From Eubacteriales bacterium (GTDB taxonomy: Bacteria; Bacillota; Clostridia; Peptostreptococcales; Anaerovoracaceae): DNA of 64,000 nucleotides. Location of the stretch: positions 1-64,000 of the forward strand of contig JAQUYC010000001.1 of NCBI GenBank assembly GCA_028692105.1. The letters are read 5' to 3'. How positions within the stretch are numbered: the first letter of the stretch is position 1; each line of letters begins with the position of its first letter. The translations under genes were made by a program, and so were the position numbers. The notes beneath the pieces are model-generated. The model saw nothing but the letters and a program-made list of their open reading frames with translations. It ran no database searches and was not told the origin of the DNA. Below, in pieces: positions 43,503-53,346 of the stretch.

Positions 43503-45047
43503 ATGAAATTAAGTACAAGGCCAAATCTATTAATGATCCTTGATGGCTATGGTTCAAGTTCCTGCTATCATGGAAATGCTATATATCAAGCAAATAAAAA
43601 AAATATCGACCGGCTGTTCGAAAAATATCCAAACACCATTATTGAAGCGAGCGGACTATCTGTTGGACTTCCGGAAGGACAGATGGGAAATTCTGAAGTC
43701 GGTCATCTTAATATAGGTGCAGGCCGTATCGTCTTTCAGGAGCTGACGAGAATCACAAAGGATATAGAAGATGGTCTTTTCTTTCATAATACTGCTTTGG
43801 AAAAGGCTGTCGATCATGCCTTGGCAAACAACTCAGCATTGCATTTGCTGGGGCTTCTTTCGGATGGAGGGGTACACAGCCATATTAATCACCTCTTTGC
43901 ATTGATTGATCTTGCGAAGCAGAAAGGCCTAAAAAAGCTCTATATCCACGCGCTGCTTGACGGAAGAGATGTGCAGCCCAGATGCGCAGCAACGTATATT
44001 GAAGTACTTGAAGCTTACTTAAAAAAGGCAGGAATAGGTAAGATCGCATTGATTTCAGGCAGATATTACGGTATGGACCGGGATAAACGCTGGGACAGGG
44101 TCCTTCAATTCTATAATGCAATAACACTTGGCGAAGGAGAAAAGGCAGAAAGTGCAGCTGCAGCTCTTGCAAATTCCTATAAGAGAGGCGACAATGACGA
44201 ATTTGTGATACCGACTCTGATATGCAAAGATAATAGCGGACCATTCACCGTTCAAGATAATGATGCAATAATAATGTTCAATTTCAGACCTGATAGGGCG
44301 AGAGAAATTACCCGATGCTTTGTAGATGAGAATTTTAACGGTTTCAACAGAACCAAGGTGATAAATAATTTATGTTACGTATGTATGACGCAGTACGATG
44401 CGGAAATGCCGAATGTTCATGTGGCTTATCCGCCTCAATCTTTGAAGAATACACTTGGCGAATATCTGTCAGAGCTGGGGCTTCGGCAGCTCAGAATAGC
44501 TGAAACAGAAAAATATGCACATGTCACTTTCTTCTTCAACGGAGGCATCGAAACACCGAACAACGGTGAAGACCGTGTTCTTATCCCCTCCCCTAAAGTG
44601 GCAACCTACGATCTTATGCCTGAAATGAGTGCATATCAAATCACAGATAAGGTTGTAGAGCTGATCAGTGAAAACAAATATGATGTAATCATATTGAATT
44701 ATGCTAATCCAGATATGGTTGGCCATACAGGCAATATCGATGCCTCAATAAACGCAATTGAAACACTGGACAAGTGCGTTCCCCGCGTCGTAGATGCAGT
44801 ATTGGATCAAGGGGGACAGGTGATTATAACCTCTGATCACGGAAATGCCGACTGTATGCTCGACAAATCCGGTCGTATGATTACAGCACATTCCTTAAAT
44901 CCCGTTCCTTTCCTTGTAATGGCTAATGAGCCGGTGGAACTTAGGAACGATGGGATATTGGCCGATATTACACCGACCCTTCTGGATCTTATGGGAGTCG
45001 AAAAGCCTGCAGAAATGACCGGCCGCAGCCTGCTTATCCGCAAATAA
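43503..45047 (+). CDS. gpmI: 2,3-bisphosphoglycerate-independent phosphoglycerate mutase
   Basis: Glycolytic interconversion of 3- and 2-phosphoglycerate with Mn2+. The 514-aa protein shows LMILDGYG (metal site), QMGNSEVGHLNIGAGRIV with the catalytic serine near residue 62, HALLDGRDVQP, GRYYGMDRDKRWDR, FNFRPDRAREI, GIETPNNGEDR, NYANPDMVGHTGN and ITSDHGNADCM. It is a lone gene, divergent from the flippase. The amino end is slightly shorter than Bacillus GpmI. A TTAAGGAG site precedes its ATG. Confidence 0.97.
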   Translation: MKLSTRPNLLMILDGYGSSSCYHGNAIYQANKKNIDRLFEKYPNTIIEASGLSVGLPEGQMGNSEVGHLNIGAGRIVFQELTRITKDIEDGLFFHNTALEKAVDHALANNSALHLLGLLSDGGVHSHINHLFALIDLAKQKGLKKLYIHALLDGRDVQPRCAATYIEVLEAYLKKAGIGKIALISGRYYGMDRDKRWDRVLQFYNAITLGEGEKAESAAAALANSYKRGDNDEFVIPTLICKDNSGPFTVQDNDAIIMFNFRPDRAREITRCFVDENFNGFNRTKVINNLCYVCMTQYDAEMPNVHVAYPPQSLKNTLGEYLSELGLRQLRIAETEKYAHVTFFFNGGIETPNNGEDRVLIPSPKVATYDLMPEMSAYQITDKVVELISENKYDVIILNYANPDMVGHTGNIDASINAIETLDKCVPRVVDAVLDQGGQVIITSDHGNADCMLDKSGRMITAHSLNPVPFLVMANEPVELRNDGILADITPTLLDLMGVEKPAEMTGRSLLIRK

Positions 45048-45125
45048 ACACCTCTTAAACATACATCTGTTACAAACATGGCACCTGCCGGATGTATTTT
45101 CTACGGAACACGGTCGCTTTACATA

Positions 45126-45170
45126 GCCAATCATCTCTCGGTCTTTGGCCTTCGGTCTGTGGCCTTATGC
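45126..45170. repeat. Dispersed repeat, copy 2 (3' of GH26 gene)
   Basis: CCAATCATCTCTCGGTCTTT followed by GGCCTTCGGTCTGTGGCCTTATG shows the same block as 23751-23788 plus an internal duplication of CGGTCT(t/g)TGGCCTT. It lies between gpmI and the stop of the GH26 gene (45165). Confidence 0.5.
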
Positions 45171-46811
45171 GTACACATCCCAGAATCGCGGCTTTTTATT
45201 AAGCATCTCCTTGAATGTCTGTATGATCTCTAAAGTTTCATCAATAAAATATGGTCTTGCAACATTTCCGTCAGCATCCCAGTCACAGCCGTCCCACCAG
45301 ACAGCCGCCTTGATTTCGGGATAGCTGTCGATATGCTCAAACATATTTTTGATCCACTGATTCTTGTCTCCTCCAACACTGCTGGAAGCAAATTCGGTGA
45401 TCATCATCGGATGTCTGTACCGGTTCGTGTATTCTGCATACAGAGTGTCATAAAGATCAGCAAATTCGATCCATTTTTCATCGGGATAATAAGTCCCTGT
45501 ATTGTAGGCTGTCAAGCCAACGATGTCTACATATTCGTCACCGGGGTAATACATCAGCTCATGATTCCATTGGAAATCAGGGAAAGACTTTCCGTTCGGG
45601 TTCCAGATCCATATTACATTGTCTGCTCCGGCATCTTCAAATATTTTGTAAATATATCGATAGAACGCCTTAAAAATTTCTGTATCCTTTGAGGTGTTGT
45701 ATCCTGAGTACGGACACCAGTCTCCGTTCATCTCATTTCCTAAGCGAAACAGTACAGGATGCTTAAAATCGCTGATCGTTTTTGCATAGTTTTTCAAAAA
45801 TTCATCGTAATCCCCATCCAGAACAGAGTAAACCATGTTGCTTTCTCCGTTACCTGCCGGAATCGTTTGAAGAGTCAGTTCCAGTGTCTTGTTATGTTTA
45901 TAGGTATTTTGCAGCCGGTATTCCAGGTCCGGATGTTTGTATGTATTATTAATATTCGTATAGTTGAGCAGGATCGGGAAAGTATAATCCATCTCCTTTT
46001 CCAGATAATTCATCTGATTAAAATCATCCGGAGCCTTAGGTTGGAACAGCCCCCATTTCAGAGTACTGTCAGGCCCAAAAAAGTCATTGTAAAAGTCTAA
46101 AGTTTCTTTGTTCCATCCTCGTTCTTCAGCAGGGATCGGATTCGCCTGCCTCATATATGCATCTTTTGTCGGCGTAAAGATATTAAAATTATTGATCAGA
46201 TAATCATATCCTCCGTTCATATTTAAGGGGTCCGTTGATTTTACGAATATAGTATAAACCTCCCTTGTTCCGGACAATATTTCTATTGATGCATAATAGT
46301 TTTTATCGTTTTCAATTCCGCTAAGCTTTTGTCTTGACCATTGCAGGATGTGAACTGATTTTCCGCTGACCGCAGTACGCGTTTCGAATTCTTTAGTATG
46401 ATCCACCGTATTCGATATGAATTTGTTTGAGTAGTTTATATAAGCCTCCTGGCTTATGTTATCAGGCAAAACATCCTTATATATTTCAATGCGTTTCTGA
46501 TCGTTTTCAAGAACTGCCAAAATTCCCGAATAAGACATGTCAATCTGCATGCCTTGATCTACAAAGAGAGAATAACCATGTACATAGTTTGAAAAAACGC
46601 TGTAATCCCCTTCGTTGTCCATTCGATATAAGTCTTTGACAGCAGCAGCTTCCATCTCCAACGCCTCTGCTCCGGTCTTCTGATCCATTTCCGACTCTTG
46701 AATTGCGGCTTTCTGCTCCGATTCCAATGCATATGAGATGTTCGTTATTCCGGGCAGCAATCCCAGACATAATCCAAGGCATATAATTTCTGCTATGATT
46801 TTTTTCCTCAC
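45165..46811 (-). CDS. Exported glycoside hydrolase family 26-like protein
   Basis: A 548-aa secreted protein. An N-terminal signal peptide (MRKKIIAEIICLGLCLGLLP, cleavage near ISYA) is followed by a roughly 190-residue domain of unknown type and a GH26 TIM barrel from about residue 215. The proposed acid/base glutamate is in RLGNEMNGDWCPYSG near 358 and the nucleophile in MMITEFASSS near 472; VIWIWNPNG and VDIVGLTAYNTGTYY are further family strands. GH26 members are mainly beta-mannanases or lichenases; the substrate is not predictable. Start is GTG with AAAGGGAC upstream. It could act on its own or another cell's wall polymer. Confidence 0.83.
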   Translation of the reverse strand: MRKKIIAEIICLGLCLGLLPGITNISYALESEQKAAIQESEMDQKTGAEALEMEAAAVKDLYRMDNEGDYSVFSNYVHGYSLFVDQGMQIDMSYSGILAVLENDQKRIEIYKDVLPDNISQEAYINYSNKFISNTVDHTKEFETRTAVSGKSVHILQWSRQKLSGIENDKNYYASIEILSGTREVYTIFVKSTDPLNMNGGYDYLINNFNIFTPTKDAYMRQANPIPAEERGWNKETLDFYNDFFGPDSTLKWGLFQPKAPDDFNQMNYLEKEMDYTFPILLNYTNINNTYKHPDLEYRLQNTYKHNKTLELTLQTIPAGNGESNMVYSVLDGDYDEFLKNYAKTISDFKHPVLFRLGNEMNGDWCPYSGYNTSKDTEIFKAFYRYIYKIFEDAGADNVIWIWNPNGKSFPDFQWNHELMYYPGDEYVDIVGLTAYNTGTYYPDEKWIEFADLYDTLYAEYTNRYRHPMMITEFASSSVGGDKNQWIKNMFEHIDSYPEIKAAVWWDGCDWDADGNVARPYFIDETLEIIQTFKEMLNKKPRFWDVYA

Positions 46812-46826
46812 GGTATCAGTCCCTTT

Positions 46827-47345
46827 CTAGTTTTCAATTCCTGTTCGTGCATTAACTCCTGAATTATAATAGTGCTTGACTTCCTTCATCTCAGTAACAA
46901 GTTCAGCCCTGTCGAGTATTTCCTGAGGTGCATAACGGCCTGTCAAAATCACTTCTGTTTTCTCCGGTTTTAAATCAAGTACAGTCAGCACTTCTGACAC
47001 CGAAATCAGATTAAAAAATAAAGCTGTATTGATCTCATCCATGACCACCAGATCATATTCTCCGGAAGCAAGTATCATACGTATTCTCTCCAAGCCATGT
47101 ACTGCATCTGATACGTTCTTCTCAGTCGGAGCTCCCTTGATAAAACTGGAGTCTCCAAATTGCTCTAATGTAAATCCTGGGAGAAGCTGTGGGGCTTTTT
47201 TTTCGCTGTATTCCTGCCCCTTCATAAACTGTCCGAAAAACACCTTATTGCCTGCACACACAGCTCTTAGTGATATTCCAAGTGCGGCTGTGGTTTTTCC
47301 CTTCCCGTTGCCGGTGTAGACTTGAATGCATCCTTTCTCAAGCAT
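46827..47345 (-). CDS. cobO: Cob(I)yrinic acid a,c-diamide adenosyltransferase
   Basis: Adds the adenosyl group to corrinoids. The 172-aa protein starts with IQVYTGNGKGKTTAALGISL (Walker A near residues 12-20), and has GQFMKGQEYSE, DLVVMDEINTAL and VILTGRYAPQEILDRAELVTEM characteristic of CobA/CobO/BtuR. It supplies the cofactor for NrdJ at 31.8 kb and possibly for other corrinoid proteins. It lies 15 bp upstream of the GH26 gene and downstream of two FAD genes in the same orientation. Confidence 0.95.
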   Translation of the reverse strand: MLEKGCIQVYTGNGKGKTTAALGISLRAVCAGNKVFFGQFMKGQEYSEKKAPQLLPGFTLEQFGDSSFIKGAPTEKNVSDAVHGLERIRMILASGEYDLVVMDEINTALFFNLISVSEVLTVLDLKPEKTEVILTGRYAPQEILDRAELVTEMKEVKHYYNSGVNARTGIEN

Positions 47346-47373
47346 CTGTTCTCTCCTCCTTGATGTAATGCTC

Positions 47374-49041
47374 CTATACAGCCGATGAGCGGAGTCCTTT
47401 CTTCTTTTTCACGATCTCTTCAGCAACTCTGATGCCATCCACTGCAGCTGATACAATACCACCGGCATAACCCGCCCCTTCGCCAGAAGGGTATATTCCT
47501 TTTATTTGGCTCATCAAGTCACCGTCTCTAAGAATCCTGACCGGCGAGGAGCTTCTTGTCTCCACTCCAGTCATAACCGAATCCCCCCAATCGAAACCTT
47601 GCAGTTTTCTTCCGAAAACCGGTATGGCTTCCCTCATCGCTTCAACAGCAAAATCCGGGAGGCATGCGGTAAGGTCTGTCCAGGTTATTCCCGGTTTATA
47701 AGTAGGTTCCGGCAAAGCATGTTCCCATTTATGATCACCGGGATCATCAAAAGCTGATGAACCTTGCAGAAAATCTTTCAACCTTTGTGCAGGTGCATTA
47801 TAATTTCTTCCCCCGGCCTGAAATGCAAGCCTCTCATATCGTTCCTGAAATGCAATTCCTGCCAGCGTCGAAGTGTCGGGGAAATCTTCTGTTCTCACAT
47901 CGACCAACAAGGCACTGTTTGAAAACAAGGAACCTCTGTTATGCAAACTCATACCGTTTGTTACTACAGTTCCTGCCTGTGAAGCTGCTCCGATAACGTA
48001 GCCTCCCGGGCACATGCAGAAAGTATATACCCCTCTTCCGTTTTTACAATGGTATGACAGTTTGTAATCTGCTGCGCCGAAATTATAATTCCTCCAATTT
48101 TTACCATACTGGGCTTCATTAACAAGACTCTGAGGATGTTCAATTCTTACCCCGACAGAAAACGGCTTTTGCACCATCGGAATACCTGTTTTGTCCAAAA
48201 GGCGAAACGTATCTCTTGCACTGTGTCCGATAGCCAATATCAGATCATCTGTTTCAATAATCCTGTCGTTATTAACTAAAATACCCCTGATTTGATTTCT
48301 ATCGTTTCCTTCCGATATATCAAGGCTGGTCAGCCTGCTTGAGAACAGGATTTCCCCACCGTTGTTTATAATCTTCTTTCTTATGTTCAAAACGATTCTT
48401 CTCAATACATCAGTTCCGATATGCGGTTTTTGTTTATATAGTATCTCCGGTGCGGCACCAGCTTCAACAAATTCCTCCAGTACCTTTCTCACGCGCGGAT
48501 CTCTGATCTGTGATGTAAGCTTACCGTCGGAAAACAGGCCTGCACCGCCTTCACCGAACTGCACATTCGATTCCGGATCAAGCAGCCCATCCTGCCAGAA
48601 GCGGTTAACATCCCGTATCCTCTCTTCAATGGGCTTTCCCCTTTCGATAATTATCGGCTCGTAGCCCAGTTCTGACAGTATCAGAGCAGCAAACATACCG
48701 CAAGGGCCAAACCCCGCAATCACCGGACGGTGTATCATAATCTCTTGTCCCTTTGTGATGGGAGCATAGCTCATCTCGGGTGTTCTCTCAAGCCTGATGT
48801 TTCTGTTTGTTTTCAAAAGTTGATTTTCGAGCTCCTCTGTTTTCTTATTTTGTAAATAAGGGATAAAATCCACAGAATAAACCATCTTTATATCCGACTT
48901 GTTTCTGGCATCGACAGACTCTTTAATCAACTGGTAGGATTCAATTTTCAATCCTCCTACTCCAAGTTTTTTTATTATGCGATCAGGAATAACATCCAAT
49001 TCCTCCCCGATATCGAGTTTTATCTCATGTATTCTCAACAT
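47374..49041 (-). CDS. FAD-dependent dehydrogenase, COG2509-like
   Basis: A 555-aa flavoprotein. After an unusual N-terminal domain of about 95 residues (LRIHEIKLDIGEELDVIPDR, VYSVDFIPYLQNKK), the dinucleotide motif PVIAGFGPCGMFAALILSELG begins the FAD domain; VQFGEGGAGLFSDGKLTSQI, LILAIGHSARDTFRLL, and the GIYPSGEGAGYAGGIVSAAVDG C-terminal FAD site follow. This is the conserved uncharacterised FAD-dependent dehydrogenase family; substrate unknown. Its ATG overlaps the stop of the next upstream flavoprotein by 1 bp (TAATG), so the two are co-translated. Confidence 0.88.
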   Translation of the reverse strand: MLRIHEIKLDIGEELDVIPDRIIKKLGVGGLKIESYQLIKESVDARNKSDIKMVYSVDFIPYLQNKKTEELENQLLKTNRNIRLERTPEMSYAPITKGQEIMIHRPVIAGFGPCGMFAALILSELGYEPIIIERGKPIEERIRDVNRFWQDGLLDPESNVQFGEGGAGLFSDGKLTSQIRDPRVRKVLEEFVEAGAAPEILYKQKPHIGTDVLRRIVLNIRKKIINNGGEILFSSRLTSLDISEGNDRNQIRGILVNNDRIIETDDLILAIGHSARDTFRLLDKTGIPMVQKPFSVGVRIEHPQSLVNEAQYGKNWRNYNFGAADYKLSYHCKNGRGVYTFCMCPGGYVIGAASQAGTVVTNGMSLHNRGSLFSNSALLVDVRTEDFPDTSTLAGIAFQERYERLAFQAGGRNYNAPAQRLKDFLQGSSAFDDPGDHKWEHALPEPTYKPGITWTDLTACLPDFAVEAMREAIPVFGRKLQGFDWGDSVMTGVETRSSSPVRILRDGDLMSQIKGIYPSGEGAGYAGGIVSAAVDGIRVAEEIVKKKKGLRSSAV

Positions 49042-50228
49042 TACAGTTCTCCAATCGCAGCGGCAGCATACTTTCCTGCCTTAATACCGGATGACCATGC
49101 CCATTGCAGATTGTACCCGCCGCATTTTTCGTCCACATCAATAAGTTCTCCTGCAAAGTAGAGCCCCCGTACAAGCTTGGATTCCATTGTGACGGAGTCG
49201 ATTTCCGCAAGGTCGATTCCGCCGGAAGTTACCTGTGCTTCTTTCCAGCCCCTTGTTCCAGTGATAGAAATATTCCACTCCTTCAAGAAGTTCACTGTTT
49301 TCAATATTTCCTCCTGGTTTAGTGTTTCTGCCCTTATTTCTCCATCCAAGCCATTTCCATCCAATATTACGGGTATCATTTTTCTGTTCAGTAACCCGTT
49401 TAGCAATTCTCTAATATTCCTGTCCCCCAACGTTTTCATCCTTTTGATCAGAAGTTCTTTTAAGGCTTCCTTGTCATAATCAGGGAAAAGGTCTATTCGA
49501 ATTATGTCTCCTTTTTCATAATGTCTGCTCAAATTAAAGATGCAGATTCCTGACAAGCCATCCTCTGTAAATTGTATTTCACCGGTCTCCCGGTCTACGA
49601 CCTTATTCATGCGTATTAGCTCAGTACTGCCTTTTGCTCTTATCCCTTTTAACAGATGAAAATAGGAGCTTTCTGAAACAAGCCTTACAAGTGACGGCAT
49701 AGGTCTGATTATGGTATGCCCAAGTGCTTTAGCCCATCGGTAGCCATCTCCTGTCGACCCGTACTGAGGACCTGCTTTTCCTCCTGATGCAATGATCAGC
49801 GAATCAGTCTTTACTGCATCATAGCCTTTTATCAGGATCTTAAAGCCGGTATCTTTTCTCTCAATAGATTCCACTTCTCTGCCGCAAAGTATCTCTGCAT
49901 CAAAATGCCTGAGAGCATCTGACAGAATTCCCTGAACTGATGCTGCCTGCTCTGAATATGGGTAAACTCTGCCTTCGTCTTCTACTCTCGTAAGCAGACC
50001 AAGATCAGCAAAAAAACATATCGTCTCAATGGCATCTTCACAGTTTAAATTCGTGAGATTGCAGCGTCCGTTTCCTGTTGCCAGTAATTTACGGCCTAAA
50101 ATATCATTCTTCTCGATGATTCTTACAGTTTTTGCTCCCTGCTTTGCTGCAGAAATAGCGGCTATCATTCCTGATGGTCCTCCGCCTATAACCGTTATAC
50201 TTTTTTTTGAGCTTTGGCTGCTGATCAT
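49041..50228 (-). CDS. HI0933/YhiN family flavoprotein
   Basis: A 395-aa NAD(P)/FAD-dependent oxidoreductase. Signature features: ITVIGGGPSGMIAAISAAKQGA, EKNDILGRKLLATGNGRCNLTN (typical of HI0933-like proteins), LIIASGGKAGPQYGSTGDGYRWA, SGICIFNLSR, TSGGIDLAEID and the C-terminal GLYFAGELIDVDEKCGGYNLQWAWSSG. No substrate has been settled for this family. Start chosen at MISSQSS because GTGAGGAGAATT directly precedes the ATG (50228); the GTG four codons earlier lacks a site. It leads the operon with the COG2509 gene. Confidence 0.88.
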   Translation of the reverse strand: MISSQSSKKSITVIGGGPSGMIAAISAAKQGAKTVRIIEKNDILGRKLLATGNGRCNLTNLNCEDAIETICFFADLGLLTRVEDEGRVYPYSEQAASVQGILSDALRHFDAEILCGREVESIERKDTGFKILIKGYDAVKTDSLIIASGGKAGPQYGSTGDGYRWAKALGHTIIRPMPSLVRLVSESSYFHLLKGIRAKGSTELIRMNKVVDRETGEIQFTEDGLSGICIFNLSRHYEKGDIIRIDLFPDYDKEALKELLIKRMKTLGDRNIRELLNGLLNRKMIPVILDGNGLDGEIRAETLNQEEILKTVNFLKEWNISITGTRGWKEAQVTSGGIDLAEIDSVTMESKLVRGLYFAGELIDVDEKCGGYNLQWAWSSGIKAGKYAAAAIGEL

Positions 50229-50369
50229 AATTCTCCTCACATAGCAATGTTTCTCTACTATAATACCATTTAATATATTGGATTGTCCATCAATTGCATT
50301 TTCAGCTGTAATATGATAAACTTTTAACCGTTCGTATAACGGTAAAACAATCTGCCGGGGAGTATAGTA

Positions 50370-51215
50370 TTGGTTCGACTTTTAAAAAATCTATTCCGCA
50401 TTATATTGCTGATTTTCATCATTGGATTAGCACTGATTTGCTATGCCAGATATATTGAACCCCATATGCTCCAGGAAAAGTATTTAAACGTAGAATCCCC
50501 CGTGGTTTCTGATCATGCGGAAAACCTTAAGATCGCGATTTTTGGCGATACGCATTTTGATACATATTATGAGCCCGATGATTTTACAAAAGTACTTGAC
50601 GCCCTTGAAAAAATGAAACCGGATATCGTTTTTTTTGCAGGCGATCTGATAGATAATTACGATAATTATATGGGAGATGTGGATGAGATCTCCGGAAAAC
50701 TTGCAGAAATTGAAGCACCATATGGAAAATATGCGATTTTCGGAAACCATGATTATGGCGGCGGGGCGGAAAACGAATATCAAGCCATCATGGAAGCCGG
50801 AGGCTTTACCGTCCTGAAAAATGAGTACTTTGCCATTAGCGAGCTTGGAATTGCAGTGATTGGTATTGACGACATACTGATAGGATACGGGGATTCCTCC
50901 ATAGCAAGCTGGGGGAGACCGGATTATTATAATATTATTCTTTCCCATGCCCCTGATGTTATTGACGAAGTGCTGGATTACAATGTTGATCTGATGATAT
51001 CAGGTCACACTCACGGCAGACAGATCAATCTGAAGTTTTTTGATGAATATATCCTGCCTCCTTATGGGAAAAAGTATATCCACGGCATGTATGAATTCTC
51101 CAATAACCGGAATTCAAAGCTGTATGTCAACCCTGGGATAGGAACGACGAAGCTGCCTGTTCGCTTTCTTTCGCCTCCAGAACTTACCTGCATTACACTA
51201 ATAAACCTGCCATAA
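50370..51215 (+). CDS. Membrane-anchored metallophosphoesterase
   Basis: A 281-aa calcineurin-like phosphoesterase with an N-terminal membrane helix (residues 9-26) and the metal-ligand motifs FGDTHFDT, FAGDLIDNYD, GNHDYGGG, ILSHAPDV and SGHTHGRQ in order. It is the YaeI/YkuE type that faces outside the cell; substrate unknown (some relatives cleave lipid or nucleotide phosphates). Start is TTG with GGGGAG 8 nt upstream. It precedes the Ehr-type operon by 73 bp. Confidence 0.88.
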   Translation: MVRLLKNLFRIILLIFIIGLALICYARYIEPHMLQEKYLNVESPVVSDHAENLKIAIFGDTHFDTYYEPDDFTKVLDALEKMKPDIVFFAGDLIDNYDNYMGDVDEISGKLAEIEAPYGKYAIFGNHDYGGGAENEYQAIMEAGGFTVLKNEYFAISELGIAVIGIDDILIGYGDSSIASWGRPDYYNIILSHAPDVIDEVLDYNVDLMISGHTHGRQINLKFFDEYILPPYGKKYIHGMYEFSNNRNSKLYVNPGIGTTKLPVRFLSPPELTCITLINLP

Positions 51216-51221
51216 ATTTTA

Positions 51222-51251
51222 TTGACAAACACATCTTTTGGATGATAAGCT
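51222..51251 (+). promoter_or_regulatory. Possible promoter for the Ehr-type operon
   Basis: TTGACA with an 18-bp spacer and a weak TAAGCT -10 lies just beyond the phosphoesterase stop, 38 bp before the first Ehr gene. The -10 is poor so this is tentative. Confidence 0.35.
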
Positions 51252-51288
51252 GATTTGTATTATTCGTTATACCTCGGAGGTTTTTTCA

Positions 51289-53334
51289 ATGAGTTGGCTG
51301 ACACCGGACTATCTTATGAATTGGTCTATTATTGCATATTTAGCGGCTGCCATTGCAGCTGTAATTTTTTATGGGCGCCCACACCTTTGTACATTGCTCG
51401 CACAGTCTGGCTGTATCATCGCTTCTGTGCTCGGTGCGGCGTCTGCTTTCAGCATGCTTCTCACCGGCCGCGAAAAACTGATCATCTCACAACTTGAAAC
51501 ATCCATACCCTTCATTTCTATTGATTTAACACTGGATGCACTTTCCGCTTTTTTTATCCTCATTTTATCGATTTTAGTGTGCTGTGTTTCGATCTATTCA
51601 TTCGGCTATATTAAGCATTATCACGGAAAAAGAAATGTAAGCGCTTTTCATATATTGTACATAGGTTTTATCTTGTCTATGTTTTTTGTATTTAGTGCAG
51701 GAAATGCTGTGTTTTTCTTTATTTCATGGGAAATCATGACAGTTATTTCGTATTTTCTTGTCGTGTTTGAATCAGAGCAGGATGGTAACGAGAAGGCAGG
51801 ATTAATATATATTGTAATGACTCATATAGGTGCCGCATTTTTGATGATCGCATTTATGATCATGTTTGTCTTTACAAGATCATTTGATATATTCGGCAGC
51901 TCTGATGCAATACCTGACTTCGCAAAAAATCTTATGTTTATATTCTTCCTGATTGGATTCGGAGTGAAAGCAGGAGTTGTCCCTGTTCATATATGGCTGC
52001 CCTATGCGCATCCTGCAGCACCGAGCAATGTATCTGCGCTAATGTCCGGTATTATGATAAAAACAGCAATATACGGTCTGATTCGTTTTGTTCTATGTTA
52101 TTTAAATATACAGGATACCTGGTGGGGTATACTGATATTATGCATTGGAATTCTTTCAGCTGTTTTAGGGGTTGCATACGCTTTAATGGAGCATGATATC
52201 AAGAGGCTGCTTGCATTTCACAGTGTGGAGAACATAGGTATTATACTTATAGGACTTGGGATATCTTTTGTGGCATTCGCTCAAAACAATGGATTTCTTG
52301 GCAGCCTTGCTCTTGCAGCTTCCCTTTTGCATACTTTTAACCATACTTTGTTTAAGGGCGGACTATTCTTAGGCGCAGGTTCGATACAATATGCGGCACA
52401 TACCAGAGATATAGAAAAACTTGGCGGTCTGATTAAAAAAATGCCGGTAACAGCCGTATTGGTTCTCTGTTTTTCTCTTGCGATATCAGCAATCGTCCCA
52501 TTTAACGGCTTTGTCAGTGAATGGCTGACATATCAGTCTCTTTTCACGGTCATAGTACCCGGACAGACAGGTATAAATATTATTTCGATTCTCTCTATAG
52601 CGGCTCTTGCAATGTCTGGTGCATTGGCTGCCGCATGCTTTGTTAAGCTTTTCGGCATATCGTTTTTAGGTAAAGCGCGAAGTGAATACGCATTGAGTGC
52701 AAATGAGGTGCCTGCTTCAATGAATGTGGGAATGGGAATCCTTGCAGCGTTTTGCCTTACTATTGGTATTTTCCCCATGTTTTTCCTTAAATTGATTGAT
52801 AAGGTAGTTTTCAATATTTCCGGAATAATCGTAACCGGCGAACTTCAAGGTGGTTTTCTTATGGCCTGGTATCCGGTCAGTGTTTCCGGCAATTCGATAA
52901 CCCCTTCAGCTATATTTATTGCTTCAGCAATTATATTAATATGCGCTGCTGCTGTTATAAGACTAATTGGCGGAAAAGCATCCAATAGAAAATATGGGAC
53001 CTGGGACTGTGGATTTGGTGAGCTCACACCTAGAATGCAATATACAGCAACGGGATTTACAAAACCGTTAAGAATTGTTTTAAGGATACTTTACAGACCG
53101 GGCAGAGCTCTAAAAACAGAAGAGGGAGACTCTTCATACTTTCCTGTTTCACAAAAATACAGTGTGTGGACTGAACCGGTTTTCGAAAAGTATGTGTATG
53201 GTCCTGTCCTCACCAATGTAAAGAAGTTTTCACTCAGGGTCAAATTATCAGTTCAGACAGGCAGTACCCATGCTTACCTTGTTTACATTTTTATAACTGT
53301 CTTAGCACTGATGCTGTATAACAGACTTACATAG
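51289..53334 (+). CDS. Ehr/Hyf-type complex, antiporter-like subunit HyfB
   Basis: The 681-aa membrane protein (start ATG at 51289, spaced 8 nt from CGGAGG, not the track start) is a NuoL/MrpA-like proton or sodium channel subunit as in HyfB: about 15 helices, with a lysine/histidine channel track in HIWLPYAHPAAPSNVSALMSG, GVVPVHIWLPYAHPAAP and AFHSVENIGIILIGLG, and a C-terminal cytosolic hook near residues 575-640 (TWDCGFGELTPRMQYTATGF). First gene of the six-gene operon; 12 bp from the next gene. Ion translocation is a family inference. Confidence 0.9.
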   Translation: MSWLTPDYLMNWSIIAYLAAAIAAVIFYGRPHLCTLLAQSGCIIASVLGAASAFSMLLTGREKLIISQLETSIPFISIDLTLDALSAFFILILSILVCCVSIYSFGYIKHYHGKRNVSAFHILYIGFILSMFFVFSAGNAVFFFISWEIMTVISYFLVVFESEQDGNEKAGLIYIVMTHIGAAFLMIAFMIMFVFTRSFDIFGSSDAIPDFAKNLMFIFFLIGFGVKAGVVPVHIWLPYAHPAAPSNVSALMSGIMIKTAIYGLIRFVLCYLNIQDTWWGILILCIGILSAVLGVAYALMEHDIKRLLAFHSVENIGIILIGLGISFVAFAQNNGFLGSLALAASLLHTFNHTLFKGGLFLGAGSIQYAAHTRDIEKLGGLIKKMPVTAVLVLCFSLAISAIVPFNGFVSEWLTYQSLFTVIVPGQTGINIISILSIAALAMSGALAAACFVKLFGISFLGKARSEYALSANEVPASMNVGMGILAAFCLTIGIFPMFFLKLIDKVVFNISGIIVTGELQGGFLMAWYPVSVSGNSITPSAIFIASAIILICAAAVIRLIGGKASNRKYGTWDCGFGELTPRMQYTATGFTKPLRIVLRILYRPGRALKTEEGDSSYFPVSQKYSVWTEPVFEKYVYGPVLTNVKKFSLRVKLSVQTGSTHAYLVYIFITVLALMLYNRLT

Positions 53335-53346
53335 GAGGCAGCGCAA